Origin: Rhineura floridana | Taxonomy: Eukaryota > Chordata > Lepidosauria > Squamata > Rhineuridae | Direction: 5' to 3' | Assembly: GCF_030035675.1 (NCBI RefSeq) | Contig: NC_084482.1 | Span: 178,836,373 to 178,900,372 of the forward strand | DNA length: 64,000 bases | In this document: in pieces, positions 1 through 11,647 of the stretch | How the letters are laid out: each line of letters starts with the position of its first letter | How positions within the stretch are numbered: position 1 is the first letter of the stretch | The notes under the pieces: generated by a model | What the model saw: only the letters and a program-made list of their open reading frames with translations | What the model was told of the DNA's origin: nothing | Databases searched by the model: none | Made by a program: the position numbers and the translations under genes

Positions 1-40
1 AAGGTGATGCAACCCAGAAATGAGATAACTGATGAGCATA

Positions 41-68
41 TGTGTGCACACACACTCACACACACACA
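41..68. repeat. CA-rich microsatellite
   Basis: Short interrupted run of CA dinucleotides (CACACACA with one CTCA break). Confidence 0.7.
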
Positions 69-756
69 TTAAATAGACAGGAGTTCCCTAATGGGGCTGT
101 GTGAGAAAGTGAAATAGAAATGAGCTTTGTTTACTTTTGTCAAAGCCAAGAGGGAAAATGCTGCAAATTCATCAAGCTGAATTGGAGGTTATCGTTATTG
201 TGCAGTTACTGACAGGCATGTAGGGAAGGTAGCTTGACTAGGAGATGGGATATTGATGTAACATCTTTTGCTATGTTTGCCTTGTAGAGCCCATCTGTTG
301 TTGACCTGTGGGGAATATTGAAATTATAGTCAATTGTCTGACTAGACTTGGCTCAAATCCATTTTGCCTCGTTTACAAACCTCAGATATACCTTGGTTGC
401 TAAACTTTTCAAATGGGAATAATGAAGGCTTAACTCACAAGGGCTATATAAGAGCAAAAAGTGGCCAGATTCACAAATAATTTAGTAGTACATGCACAAG
501 TTAGGAGCCAGAGTAAAGAATTTACTTTCAGTTTCTTTTAATCTTGATTTGCCTTGCTATCTGGACCAGGGATTGTGGTTTATAACGAACTCTGCTGAGT
601 TTCAAAACAAGTAAAGTTCAAAACTTGGATTAAAAATATAGGAACAGACAGTTTTATCTAATGCTAGTTCTACTCAGAGTAGACCCATTGAAGTTTATAG
701 ACATGACTAACTTAAGTTCATTACTTTCAGTGGTTCTAACTCTGATATAACCCATA

Positions 757-1901
757 GGAAACTGCCTTATACTGAGTCAGCCCAATGGTCCATCTTGCTC
801 AAATGTCTACATTGCTAGTGGTCTTCAACTGATCCAGGCTCAAGAACCACCTCATTCCCAACCCACAACATGGGACCCATTTTCAATTTTAATGTGGTGT
901 CACATGAGTGACAGGAGGATTAGCCCACAGGGTGGGCGCAAAAAATGAGTTAGTGAGAGGGTGTTTTTAGACCTGGCTAAGGCTTCCTCCGTTTCACCCT
1001 CTACCTCCTTTTAGACCTGGCTAAGCTTTTCCCCACTCCATGAGCACAAGGGAAGTGAAGGAAGGAGGCGGGCGGACCAGATGAGTCAAGGGGAAAACTC
1101 AGGACAGTCTCAGCAACCATCCTGTTGCTTCTCTCCTTGTCCTTCACTGCTGAGCCTGCAATAGTGTTGTCAGTGAGGCAGGCAGCACTTCTCTCCTCCA
1201 CTGCTGTGAAGAGTTAGGAAAGCTTCCCACAGGGGTCGAGATGGGCTTCATTGGTGCTGCAGCAGGGGACAAGCACACATGGCCTAGAGAAAACAGGCCT
1301 TGTGGTAGCAATGCCGGGGCCTCCCATCTGGCTAAGCCTCCCTACATTTGCCCCACCCCCTACTCCTCAACCCTCTTTAGACTTGGCTAAGCCTCCCCAC
1401 ATGATGAGGAGACAGGCTGCCCAGGTGAGTCACGGGGAAAACTCAGGACAGGCTGGGGCAGCTCCCCAGCGACCGTCCTGCTGCCTGCCGCTTCCCTCCT
1501 TGTCTACTGCCACTGAGCCTGCTACACTTGTCGCTGAGGCAGGGAGTGGCAGTACAGTAGAGCGGGACAATTGCTGTGGAGCTGTCCTGGCCGGTTTGGA
1601 ATTGTCCTCCACATCTTGCCTTCACTGCCCCTCTGCCTCTGCTACCTCCCTCCTCCACTGTTTCGATGAGCCGGGAAGCTTCCCTGGTGATGGCAGGAAG
1701 TAAGTCTTTCTGTGACCCGCCTCAGGGTCGCAACCCACAGGTTGAAGATCTATAGTCTCCAGGGTTTCAGGCATGAGCAATGGGTCTCCAGGGTTTCAGG
1801 CAGGGGGCGTTCTCAGCTTGACCTGGATATGCTTGGGATTGAACCTGGGATCTTCTGCATACAAAGCAGAAGGTGTATCATTGCTCTACAGTCCTTCCCC
1901 A
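757..1901 (-). mobile_element. tRNA-derived SINE, split by a hAT-like insertion
   Basis: Reading on the - strand, 1901-1755 begins with a tRNA-like head (A/B-box-like promoter region, a piece like GCATACAGAAG then GATCCCAGGTTCAATCCC-type sequence) and 815-757 gives the tail (CTGACTCAGTATAAGGCAG). The two halves are those of a SINE whose other copies in lizards are continuous; 816-1754 is foreign to it. A more intact relative lies at 56880-57072. Confidence 0.75.
816..1754. mobile_element. Non-autonomous hAT-like element with internal duplication
   Basis: Ends are inverted: TAGTGGTCTTCAAC at the left, GGTTGAAGATCTATA at the right. Inside, about 1008-1235 and 1372-1690 are diverged direct repeats of each other (both run from TTTAGAC-TGGCTAAGC through GGGGAAAACTCAGGACAG to a CTCCACTG-type end). 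No transposase reading frame is present. Target duplication is not clear. Confidence 0.6.
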
Positions 1902-2639
1902 ATCTTATGGCCGTTTTGAAGCTGGCTTCTTAAACCATCCAGAGTTTCGTGATTTCCTCTGATTTGTCGGGTTGGGATGGGGGCAGGAGGGCTTATCCGG
2001 TGATTGCTTTGAGGATTTTTTGTACCTGATGCTTTTCACAACCTGATGCTTTAGCGAAAGCAGCATAAAGAGAGATGCCCCACTGCAACTTAGCAACCTC
2101 TCATTCCTGTTCCTTGTTGCACTTCCCAGTTTTGTTTTCTGCTGTGCAGGAAGGCCATTGGATGCCCCGTATTAGGTACACAGCACTTCAACCACTGGTC
2201 CCGCTACACACTAACTAACCAACTGGCCAAAGGAGAACCTGCTAGTGCGAGAATTGCAACGTTTTGCTCCTGGACCAGATGTGGTGGAGTTGAGTCCTTG
2301 TGTCAGATATTGTGACTTTAACACTCATTCAGTGTCATACCATGAGGCACAAGGGTGAACGGTTGATCAGAATGAACGGAACTGCTTGTCAATTGGGTCA
2401 GAAAGCTTGTTGTGGCACATTTCTTTTACCTTGTATGCAGGTGTAAGGAAGTAAACTGAAATACCCTGAGCTATCAGTTCATTGCCCTACTTTTCTATCT
2501 CCTGTTAATGCCTGCTGTTGTCCTGTCACCATCCTTTTCTTGTTCTGGCTATTGACTTTCATTCAGATTAGTATTTGTGGTTGGAATTGCCACTTATGCA
2601 AGAACCTATTGATTTTTCTATGCCGTTATCGTTGTTGCT

Positions 2640-2710
2640 GTTGTTTAAATTTGCATCCCACCCTTCCCAGTAGGAGCCGTGGGGGGTTAAGGTGGGCTGC
2701 ATGGGTGCCT
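2640..2710 (-). repeat. LINE 3' tail (L2-type), reversed
   Basis: Reverse complement of the CCGCCCTGGGCTCC...GGGAGGAAGGGCGGGATATAAAT tail seen several times in this window. Confidence 0.5.
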
Positions 2711-3227
2711 CGGCAGGGTGCCACCGTACACGACGTGGAGGAAACTGAGGCCTTAGTTATAAAGCTCTTGCATGAAGGCTGTGTCCATGTGAGTATAAGC
2801 AAACCACAATCGGCAGTCCTGCCTGAGCTGTTCAGATGCTACTCTGTAGCAAAAGCTAGAAAGACTCTTGTGGCAGCATAAAAAGCTTGCATAAGCTTTT
2901 ATGAATTAGAGTCCACTATGCCACAGTAAGAGCAGAACTCTATGCATGTGTACAGTGTGTGGAAGTCAGTCTCACTGTGTTCAATGTAGCTTTCTTCCAA
3001 AGTATACTTACGATTGTAGCTTGAAACTGTTAGCCTTTAAGATGCCACAATACTCATAGTGGTTTTGTGATGTCACATAGAGATAACTCAAAGTTGTTGT
3101 TGATTTTGCTTCATGTTGGACACATAGGATGGAGAGAGGCGGATTATAGGCCTCTAAAATTCACGTGAGCAAGTTGTACGTGAGCAAGTTGTACAAGAGT
3201 TAGGAGCTCTTTTCAAAGAGGAATCTT

Positions 3228-3300
3228 ATCAACGCTACCACCTTGGGCTCCTGCTGGGAGGAAGGGCGGGATATAAATCAAATAGTAAATAAATAAACTC
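3228..3300 (+). repeat. LINE 3' tail (L2-type)
   Basis: CTTGGGCTCCTGCTGGGAGG followed by GCGGGATATAAATCAAAT and an AAATAAATAAA end. Same tail as at 7780-7850, where more of the L2 is present. Confidence 0.6.
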
Positions 3301-3683
3301 TCCCAATTACAAGTGGTGTAAGATCTAAAGAGCATCAAGGCATTAAAGTACATCATCTGTTAATGTAAATATGGTTGAAGTTCTGCACTTGTACACGAAG
3401 TGGGCTGGAGGAGCTGCATAGCATGAGGATATTCCAAATGAAACAAGAACTGTGTTCCTCTTCCTGAACCCTGAAAGTGGGCAGATTTGAAACAATGCAG
3501 TTCCCCTCTCTCATTATGGGGATACCTTAATTAAAAACACAACACTGTGTTTGGAAGAAGATGCCTCTGTGGAATTTCTTTCTTGTCCCCAAGGTCTTAA
3601 AGATTATAGAAGTCCTGCTTTCCTTTACAGAGCTTACTTATTTTACATGCAAATGCAGCACCAAAGGAGGAGAGTGTTCACAG

Positions 3684-4055
3684 CAGGAGTGGGGAAACCT
3701 CAGGCCTGGTGGACAAATGCAGCCTTCCAAGCATCTCTGTCTGGCCCTCAGGACTCTCTCCAGGCCCCACCTCTTTCCACAGACCCATACCCCTCACAGG
3801 CTCTGCTCTGCACCCTTTTTTGAGTGTTTTGGAATGTGTCCTTGAACTCTGACAACGCCTCTTGCTTGTGTTGATGGAGGGTAGAGAGAGATGTGTGAGC
3901 ATGTGTAGACACAAGCCTACTGTACAAAGGTAAAATTTGCATTCATTGCTCCACCTGCTCTTGCCTCTGGCCCTGCCCAACATTGGCATGTGGCCCCCAG
4001 ATACTTGGCCAGAAGGGAATGTGGCCCTCGGGATGAAAAAGATTTCCCACCCGTA
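3684..4055. mobile_element. hAT-like non-autonomous element
   Basis: Left end CAGGAGTGGGGAAACCT and right end AGATTTCCCACCCGTA are inverted copies. The inside is rich in TGGCCC/GGGCCA words (subterminal repeats). No transposase; target duplication not resolved. Confidence 0.6.
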
Positions 4056-4215
4056 ATCTACATGTTATGAGACAGCCCCTTTCTATGCTTCTGTCCATAT
4101 GGGATTTGGGAGATCTGGTGGTGGTTGTCGTCGGAGGAGCTGGGTTAGTTTAATCACATCTTAAAAATTTATTCAGCCTGTGATTACTAATTGTGCATGT
4201 ACTTCAGTGTAGCCA

Positions 4216-6065
4216 ATATTCATAGAATTGTAGAGTTGGAAGGGCCATCAAGTCCAACCCCCTGCTCTATGCAGGAATTCAGCTTAAAGCATACCCAACA
4301 GGTGGCTGTCCAGCTGTCTCTTGAATGCCTCCAGTCTTGGAGAGCCCACCACCTCTCTAGGGAATTGATTCCATTGTCATACCACTCTAACAGGAAGTTT
4401 TTCCTGATGTTCAATTGAAATCTCGCTTCCTGTAGCTTGAGCCCATAATTCTGTGTCCTGCACTATGGGATGATTGAGAACCTTTCAGTTACTTGAAGAA
4501 TACTATCATATCTCCCCTCAGTCTTCTCTTCTCAAGGCTAAACATGCCTAGTTTTTTCAGTCTCTCATCACAGGGCTTTGTTTCCAGTCCCCCTGATCAT
4601 CCTTGTTGCCCTCCTCTGAACCTATTCCAGTTTGTCTGCATCCTTCTTAAAGTGCAGTGTCCAGAACTACATGCAGTAATCAAGATGAGGCTTAACCAGT
4701 GCTGAACAGAATCATGCGATTTGGAAACTATACTTCTGTTAATGTACCCTAAAATAGCATTTGCCTTTTTTGTAGTCAAATCACAATGTTGGCTCATATT
4801 CAGCTTGTGATCAACAATACCAGGATTCTTCTGACATGCAGAATTGCTGAGCCAAGTATTCCCATCTTATAGCTCTGTGTTGTTCTATCCAGCCCACATT
4901 TAGCTAGCTTGCTAATCAGAATATCATGGGATACTTTGTTAAAAGCTTTGTTGAAGTCGAGATATATTATGTCCACAGCATTTCTACAGTCTATCAGAGA
5001 GGCTGCTTGATCAAAAAATGAGATAAGATTAGTTTGGCAGAATTTGTTCTTGACAAATCCATGTTGACTTCTAGTAATTACTGTATTGTTTTCAAGGTGC
5101 TTACAGACTGACTGCTTTATAATCTGTTTCAGAATTTTCCCAGGGGTTGATGTCAGGCTTACTGGTCTGTAGTTCCCGGTTCCTCTTTTTTGCCCTTTTT
5201 GAAAATAGGGGCAACGTTAGCCCACCTCTAGTCATCTGGCATTTTACCGATCCTCCATGATTATACAAAGATGATAGACAATGGTTCCGAGAGTTCTTCT
5301 GCCAGTTCCTTCAATTCTCTAGAATGCAGGTCATTGGGCCCTGGAGATTTGAACTCATTCAAAGTGATTAGGTGTTCCTTGACCATTTGTCTATCGATCT
5401 CAAGCTGCAATCCTGCCTCTTCAATTTCATGTTTGCCAGGAGGGTCATAGACTGAGCCAAAGTAGGAATTAAGCACTTCTGCTTTTTCTTTGTCATCTGT
5501 TATCATGTTGCCATCCTCACAGAGTAGCTGTAGCACCATTTCTTTTCTGTCTTTTACTATGCACGTATCTCAAGAAAGCTTTTTTGTTGCTTTTAGCATC
5601 CCTCGCTAACCTCAGCTCCTTCTCAGCTTTAGCCTTCCTCATGCCATCCCTGCAATTCTGTGCTACCTGTCTATATTCTTCCTTTGTGGCCTGGCCTTCC
5701 TTTCACTTCCTACATGTGCCCCTTTTTGTTTTTGGGTCATCCCTAAGCTTTTTATGAAGCCACATTGGCTTCTTCTGCTGTCTTTCCCCTTTTTTCCTTG
5801 TTGGAATTGTTTGCAATTGTGCCTTTAGAATTTTTTTTTTTTAGGAACTCCCACACATCTTGGGAGTTCCTTTTCTCATTAGTGTTGTTTGCCATAGAAC
5901 CTGACTTATCATTGTTCTAAGTTTATTAAAATTGGCTCTCCCAAAGTCCAGGGTATGCGTATGGCTACCCTCAGCTTTTGCTTCCCATGGTCACTTTCTC
6001 CCATGGTTCCTGTAACTGCCATTCCTTTCCCATCATTCCTGGGGAGAAATAGCTTCTCGCAGATA
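4216..6065 (-). mobile_element. CR1 LINE, 5'-truncated 3' half
   Basis: On the - strand the region runs from the end of the endonuclease domain (about 6065), through a linker with RKAKAEKELRLARDAKSNKK-like residues, to reverse transcriptase: LNSYFGSVYD, LNEFKSPGPNDLHSRELKEL (5261-5539), GNYRPVSLTS, SQHGFVKNKF and YLDFNKAFNKVSHDIL. The 3' end at 4216 carries the CR1 hallmark ATTCTATGAAT. The reading frame is broken in several places by stops and shifts, so it is dead. Confidence 0.92.
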
Positions 6066-6572
6066 GGAGATAAGGGTAGGAGCTGACGCTCTTTCCTTTT
6101 TATTACAAAGCAATCATATACCTATCTTGCTCTGGGCCAGTGCTGTAACTAATTAAGAAATTGGTGTATGCAGCGTATGTTGAGTTTCCCAGTGGCTGAC
6201 CCAAGCATGTCAGGAGTACATATGCAAAGCCTGGACTGCTCTTGTTATGTATCTGAGCTCCACCTGAACAAACAGTCTCTCTGCAATAGGCTTGAGAATC
6301 TGCCAAGCACCCCCTTGGGAACTACTAATTCAGTGGCCTCTGAGCAAAATGGGGGATACTCACTTCCTGCCTGAAGAACATACTTAAAATGACTGCAGTT
6401 TACTTTGTGAAGGTATATGCTATTCCACTGTCAGCAGTGTAGAATAAGAAGCATCATTCACAGGTTTTTTTTTAATTAGGCACCCATGTGCAGATTAATA
6501 GGAAACAAATCATATATATGACATTGACCCACTATCGCAGTTGATAAAGTACACACATATGTGTCCTTAAAC

Positions 6573-6710
6573 CAGGGGTAGCCATTATAGTGTCCTCCAG
6601 ACGTTGTTGGACTACAGCTCCCATCATCCCTGACAATTGGCCATGCTGGTTGGGGCTGATGGGAGTTGGAGTCCAGCAAAATCCTGAGGGCATTGCATTG
6701 GCTACCCCTG
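6573..6710. mobile_element. hAT-type MITE
   Basis: 138 bp from CAGGGGTAGCCA to TGGCTACCCCTG with an internal palindrome (CTACAGCTCCCATCATCCCT against GGGGCTGATGGGAGTTGGAG). Flanks CCTTAAAC and CCTTAGTC are a 6/8 target duplication. Confidence 0.85.
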
Positions 6711-6837
6711 CCTTAGTCTACCATACTTACCTGTTCCATTTTAACACAAACTTATGGGAAAGTCAGATTCTAGTTCTGGTTTTGGTCTGACATTGAAATT
6801 TTTTACTCTGCTTTTTTGAAGAAAAAAGAAGAAGCTG

Positions 6838-6900
6838 CTTTTATATTAGGCCAAACTATTGGCCCATCTAGTCCATTACCCTGACTGGGAGTGGTGGGAC
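6838..6900 (-). repeat. SINE tail fragment
   Basis: Resembles the tail of the tRNA-derived SINE (AAGCTGC-TTTATA-TAGGCCA...GGCCCATCTAGTCC), reversed. Confidence 0.5.
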
Positions 6901-7299
6901 AGAGGTCAGAGGCAAAAAGTAGGTGAAGAACAGATGAGACTCTTGCTTTTGTACTCTAGCTTACATTCCAGCCATGCAAAAATTAGGTTTCTACATGCAT
7001 GCACCCCCACACACCTCAGTTTGCCACCTTCCATTCAGAGAAGCAAGAATCATTAGTGCATTTCAAGAATGCATTCCAGCTAGGCAAATGCACTTGAGGA
7101 GAGCTATGAACAGAGCTGGGGGGAATCCTAAAGGCTAGATAGAAATGTCTCGAGGGCCACATTGAGTCCCCCAGGCTTGAAGTTCTGCACATCTACTCTG
7201 CATCTTTTCTACTGCCGCAACTCTGCGATACAGGTCAGTATTGTTCCTGTCTTACAGTTATAGAGCTAAAGCTGAATAAGAGTGGGTGAAATAAGAATT

Positions 7300-7425
7300 G
7301 CTTTTAAATATGTTTTGTTTCAAAGTCAGTTTTTAAGATGTTTTAGAACGTTTGTAGTGTTTTGTTTACCGCCCTGGGCTCCTTCTGGGAGGATGGGTGG
7401 GATATAAATTAAATAAATAAGAATG
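7300..7425 (+). repeat. LINE 3' tail (L2-type)
   Basis: ACCGCCCTGGGCTCCTTCTG, then GGGTGGGATATAAATTAAA and AATAAATAA. Confidence 0.55.
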
Positions 7426-7554
7426 GAAATTTCTAGGGGAAAGCTGCCTTTTCTATGTGCCTGTATTACTTCTTGAAAATGGAATTAGGATGTAAAATTC
7501 TTATTAAATGAAAAGTTGAAACTCTCATTTGATCTTTATCTCTGTTATGTTTTT

Positions 7555-7850
7555 GGCGCCTTTTGAAGACTTCCCTTTTTCAACAAGCCTTTTAAGTTGA
7601 GACCTATCCCAGTCTGCGTCTGTGTTGGAATTGCTTTTAATATTTTTTTTATTTTAAACAATAGTTTTTAACCCTTTTAAAAATATGTTTTTAAAGCTTT
7701 TTTTAATGTTCTTAAAGTTGTTTTGTTTTAATGTATTTTAAGGTCTGTTTTTATTATGTTTTGATTTGTTTTTAGCACTTTTGTTTGCCGCCCTGGGCTC
7801 CTGCTGGGAGGAAGGGCAGGATATAAATCAAATAATCAAATAAATAAATA
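7555..7850 (+). mobile_element. L2 LINE 3' end
   Basis: Starts with the last L2 codons (GAAGACTTCCCTTTTTCAAC, a K-F-LFQQAF type end), then a TTTTAAA-rich 3' UTR and the GCCGCCCTGGGCTCCTGCTG...GATATAAATCAAAT tail with AAAT repeats. Confidence 0.75.
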
Positions 7851-7925
7851 TTTTCCCTTCCAGTTGGGAATGAACTAAATTTTCAAAAAATATGAATTAA
7901 TATGCATGTTAGATACACCCAGAGA

Positions 7926-7926
<1 letters not shown>

Positions 7927-7982
<56 letters not shown>
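7927..7982. repeat. TC microsatellite
   Basis: About 28 uninterrupted CT dinucleotides. Confidence 0.98.
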
Positions 7983-7987
<5 letters not shown>

Positions 7988-8683
7988 TTGGGGTTGGGGT
8001 CAACATCCCACCTTCCTCAGAGAACCCACGAATCTTCTGCAATAAAGTTTGTGGTAGTTGCTCATGAGGGACGTTGCTCAGGATGACTGTAGAGTGTTTC
8101 ACATGTGGTCACCCTCAAACATGGATTGGAAATCATGCAGAAAGAGAGAGTAGGCACAGTGGTGATATTTCTGCTTTCCAAACTTGAATATATTTGAATG
8201 GACTTGGTTAAAGCTTTACCTTAAACGTTTGTCTCTATTGGATGCATCATCATCAAAAGCCTGTGAAACTGGGGCACTGACTTTGATTCCCTGGGAATCT
8301 AGGCAGTGTATGCATCTGACATCACATGTCCTAAAATGGTCAGGCACTATTGTGAATGTTTGTGCAGTAGGGAGCTACATGTGCTTTAACTTATTTGGCT
8401 AATCCAAATGCTGAATGCTGAGCAATTAGGAAAGACCAGTAGATGCAAGCTTGGGCATACAAATAATTACTTAGGTGGAAAGTATGCACACACTGATATG
8501 TTTGAACCAGTCTCAGCTGGGCCCAGAGGAATTGACTACCTTTTTATTATTAAGAGTTTCTTTCAAATGTTCCATATTATAACAAACATTTGTGGAACAA
8601 CTTCCCACCTCTACATTTCCCCCCCCCATACCTCCTGTGCCCATTTACAAGATAGGCTCAAGTTTCTGAAGAGTGTCACTTAT

Positions 8684-9154
8684 CAGGGCCGGCGCCTGAG
8701 GGGCCCCTTGATAGGGTGGGAGAGGAGTAGAGTTCCCCTTCCATGATCCGTGGCAGGGTAGCTGCCGTGGATCACAGGGAGGGAGCTTGCAAGCTGCCCA
8801 CCTGTTCGCTGGCTCCACCTACCTGTCTTTCCTGTCTTTGGCAGCTGCGCACACTGTACGCACAGGATTGCCATTAACCAAGATGGCAGCCAAGGTTTCC
8901 CTAAGGTGCTGATGCCCGTGGTGCCATCTTGGTTGATGGCGCACTCATAGCACCATGCATGCCATCAACCAAGATGGTGGCAGAAGCTTCAGCCCCTTAG
9001 GGAAACCTTGGCTGCCATCTTGGTTAATGTCAGCCCTGTGTGCACAGTGCACACAGCCGCAGAAGACAGGAGAGCAGGTAGGTGGGGCGTCTGTGCGCTG
9101 GGGCCCAGGGCAGGCTGATGCCCAAGGGCCCCGGCATGCCTGGTGCTGGCCCTG
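8684..9154. mobile_element. hAT-like non-autonomous element with perfect 8-bp target duplication
   Basis: 471 bp from CAGGGCCGGCGCCTGAG to GGTGCTGGCCCTG, flanked on both sides by TCACTTAT (8676-8683 and 9155-9162). Inside is a second, nested inverted repeat (about 8869-8935 and 8955-9032) with four CCAAGATGG-type motifs. No transposase frame. The perfect duplication suggests fairly recent insertion. Confidence 0.93.
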
Positions 9155-9224
9155 TCACTTATATCCATTATATATCTATATATAAAAACGTATACCCTTA
9201 CACTATCATGACATCACAGCATAA

Positions 9225-9600
9225 CAGCAGGGGTGGGTGAGCTACGTAGCGGCTGCCACAGAAGGACATGAGGTTGGACGATAGGCCAGGCCTGTGAGCT
9301 GGTTGGCTGGGTGGTTGAGGAAAATGTTGGCAGCCCATGGGGGTGGGTGGGGCCCAAGCCTGAGCAGGAGGCCAGTGATGGTGGCAGCAGCAGCACCATG
9401 GAGGCTGGATAGCAATTTTGGTGACCCATGGAGAGGGGAGGGAGGAGGCTCTGCAACCCATGGGGGGAGGTTTTGCAACCTGTAGGGAGCTTCAGCCACC
9501 CTTGGGGGGAAGGGGAGGCTTTTGTGACCTGGAGTCGAAGGGGAGGCTTTGGCAATGGTCAGTGCAGTTGATGAGCAAATCGAGCAGGGGCAAAGTCCCT
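9225..9600. repeat. GC-rich, degenerate minisatellite-like stretch
   Basis: G-rich on the + strand, with imperfect repeats of about 30-35 bases (GGAGGCTCTGCAACCCATGG, GGAGGTTTTGCAACCTGTAG, GGAGGCTTTTGTGACC). Open frames here are by-products of the composition. Confidence 0.55.
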
Positions 9601-10150
9601 AGTATGAAACATACATAGAGAACCTTTAGGGCATTCTAACACACCAAACCATAAGAATTAAATAACAGTAAATGAGGCAAATCCAACAAGACAGAAATAA
9701 AATATTCCCCTCTTCTTGGTCTTAACTTCTCTCTTACACCCTTCTTTCATCTAGGCTACCTAGCTATGGCTACCTTTGGATGCAAAATTGCTCTTACGGT
9801 TTTTAAAGAATGTAGAGGTTGAAACTGACTGTGACTTAAGTTGGCTACTGCCAGAGATGGAAAGCCAGAAGGACCATTCCTAGCAGCAGTGTTTGATTCA
9901 TCCCATATGACCTTCTCTTTTTAATCTAGATATCCAGTCATGGTCTGGCAGTCCTCTATGACACGAGACATTGCATGTCCTCTGGTAGATGGCATTTCTA
10001 GATGATTTAATTGTTCTCCTTGCACATGTACATATTTGAATGTTAATAGAATGAAAAGGGATGTGCAGAGCTCCCCTCTTGTTTGGAGCTTCATTTTGGT
10101 TTTCATACTTATAACAGTTGGTACCTTAATAGAGCTTTTACTGTATTAAG

Positions 10151-10186
<36 letters not shown>

Positions 10187-10206
10187 TCCCTCCCTCCCCC
10201 CCCCAA
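10151..10206. repeat. TC/CCCT microsatellite
   Basis: CT dinucleotide run passing into CCCT repeats and a poly-C tract. Confidence 0.95.
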
Positions 10207-11315
10207 TTAAAAGAGTCTGGCCAGTACTGAAAGCTGATCCTAGATGAAGGCCAACTGTGCAATTTATCCCTGCCTCCCCATTCTCCTCATGGTAAACCAA
10301 AAATAACCTTCACCATGCAGAGAAAAAAGCATTGGAAGGACAATCTCCTCCCTCCCACTTCTGCTTGTGGAAAAGGCTGCTGAAAAAACTTTTCAATAAA
10401 AATTCAATGAAGACATTTAGCACTGGCCTATCCACTGGGATTAAGGTGCAACCTTACTTTCTAAAGGATACTGTGTTATTCCTAGAAATGCTATGAACTT
10501 TTTGGAGTAGCACCACCTGTTCTGTTCTATCATTTCTGCCTCCACCCCTAGTGCACACAAACACCCATAGCTTACCTTCTGTTTAGCTATGCCATCTGCT
10601 TAAAATTGTCAACAACAATGTAGTGCTTTATCAATAAATTCAATACAAAAAGCCTTTTTTTTGTTGACTCTGCAAATCAGCTGTATGCTCCCTACTTTCA
10701 AGAAGGTGTTAGACTGACCGATGCTGCAGTGGTAGGGCCTTCTAGCTCAGATTAAGTCACATCGAACTCGTACGACTTACCATCAAATCAAGATGCGTAA
10801 GAGCTGGTTGCACATTTTGAAGGACAACAGAATAGGCATGGATTATTTTAGGATTTTTTTTTCTGGATTCAAGTTCTTCACCTGTGTGGTATGTGTGTGT
10901 GGTTATCCTCATAAAACACAGAACTGATTTTGTGTATGCTAGAAATTGTGAAATATTTGGTTACGGTAACAGTCCAGAAACTTTCATGTAGTAATGCTAA
11001 AAAAGCCCCAATACATTGCTTTTTAAAAGGAGAGGAAAATTTGGGGAGTTGCAGAGGCCAGGATGGCTAGGTTTTTTGTATGCCAAGGCTCCAAGATGCA
11101 ATCTCAGCTGTAACCCTGCAGCTCTGCCCTACAACCTATGGTGCAACTTGAACAGGATTTAAACCAATAAGTGGGTGGATCAGTGCCAAAATATCAATCA
11201 ATGCAGCTAAGACTACACCCAAACTAGCCTTGTAGCCTTGACTGATTTCCTTCTCTTCCCCCTGTCCCAAACTTGGTGGACTCTTTTAATTTAAACAGCT
11301 TCATTTCCTTCAAAC

Positions 11316-11647
11316 CAGTGACTCACAAACTTTCCCCCCCATGGACGACTTGAAGATTGCTGATGGTTTTGGCAGACCACTTCATGATTTTTCTGCCTGT
11401 TGTGGTAATTGTAATGTGCCGCACTAGATGCTATATGATTTATGATTTTTAATTGTATTTTTATTGCTGCTTTTATTTCTTGCATTGTATTACAGTTGGC
11501 ACTCCGTAGAGTTGAAATTGTAATACAGTAAAATACAATATAAGAAATAAAAGAAACAATAAAATACAATTAAAAACCAATATGAATATTTAATGTGGAT
11601 GCAGGCCACCTGAATGAATCTCTTAGACCACAGTCTGGGAACCCCTG
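11316..11647. mobile_element. hAT (Charlie/MER5-type) element
   Basis: 332 bp with inverted ends CAGTGACTCACAAACTTTCC and CAGTCTGGGAACCCCTG. Flanks CTTCAAAC and CTTTAAAC are a 7/8 target duplication. Internal inverted AT-rich part (ACAATACAATAAAA-type words). No transposase. Confidence 0.85.

Noticed and set aside
1251-1703. 150-codon open frame on the + strand
   Set aside because: It lies inside the hAT-like element, is Pro/Ser/Thr-rich because of composition, and is matched by open frames on the other strand. No domain is recognisable.
9198-9618. Overlapping open frames in GC-rich sequence, possible CpG island
   Set aside because: Few CpG sites despite high GC, and degenerate tandem repeats explain the open frames. 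No promoter evidence.
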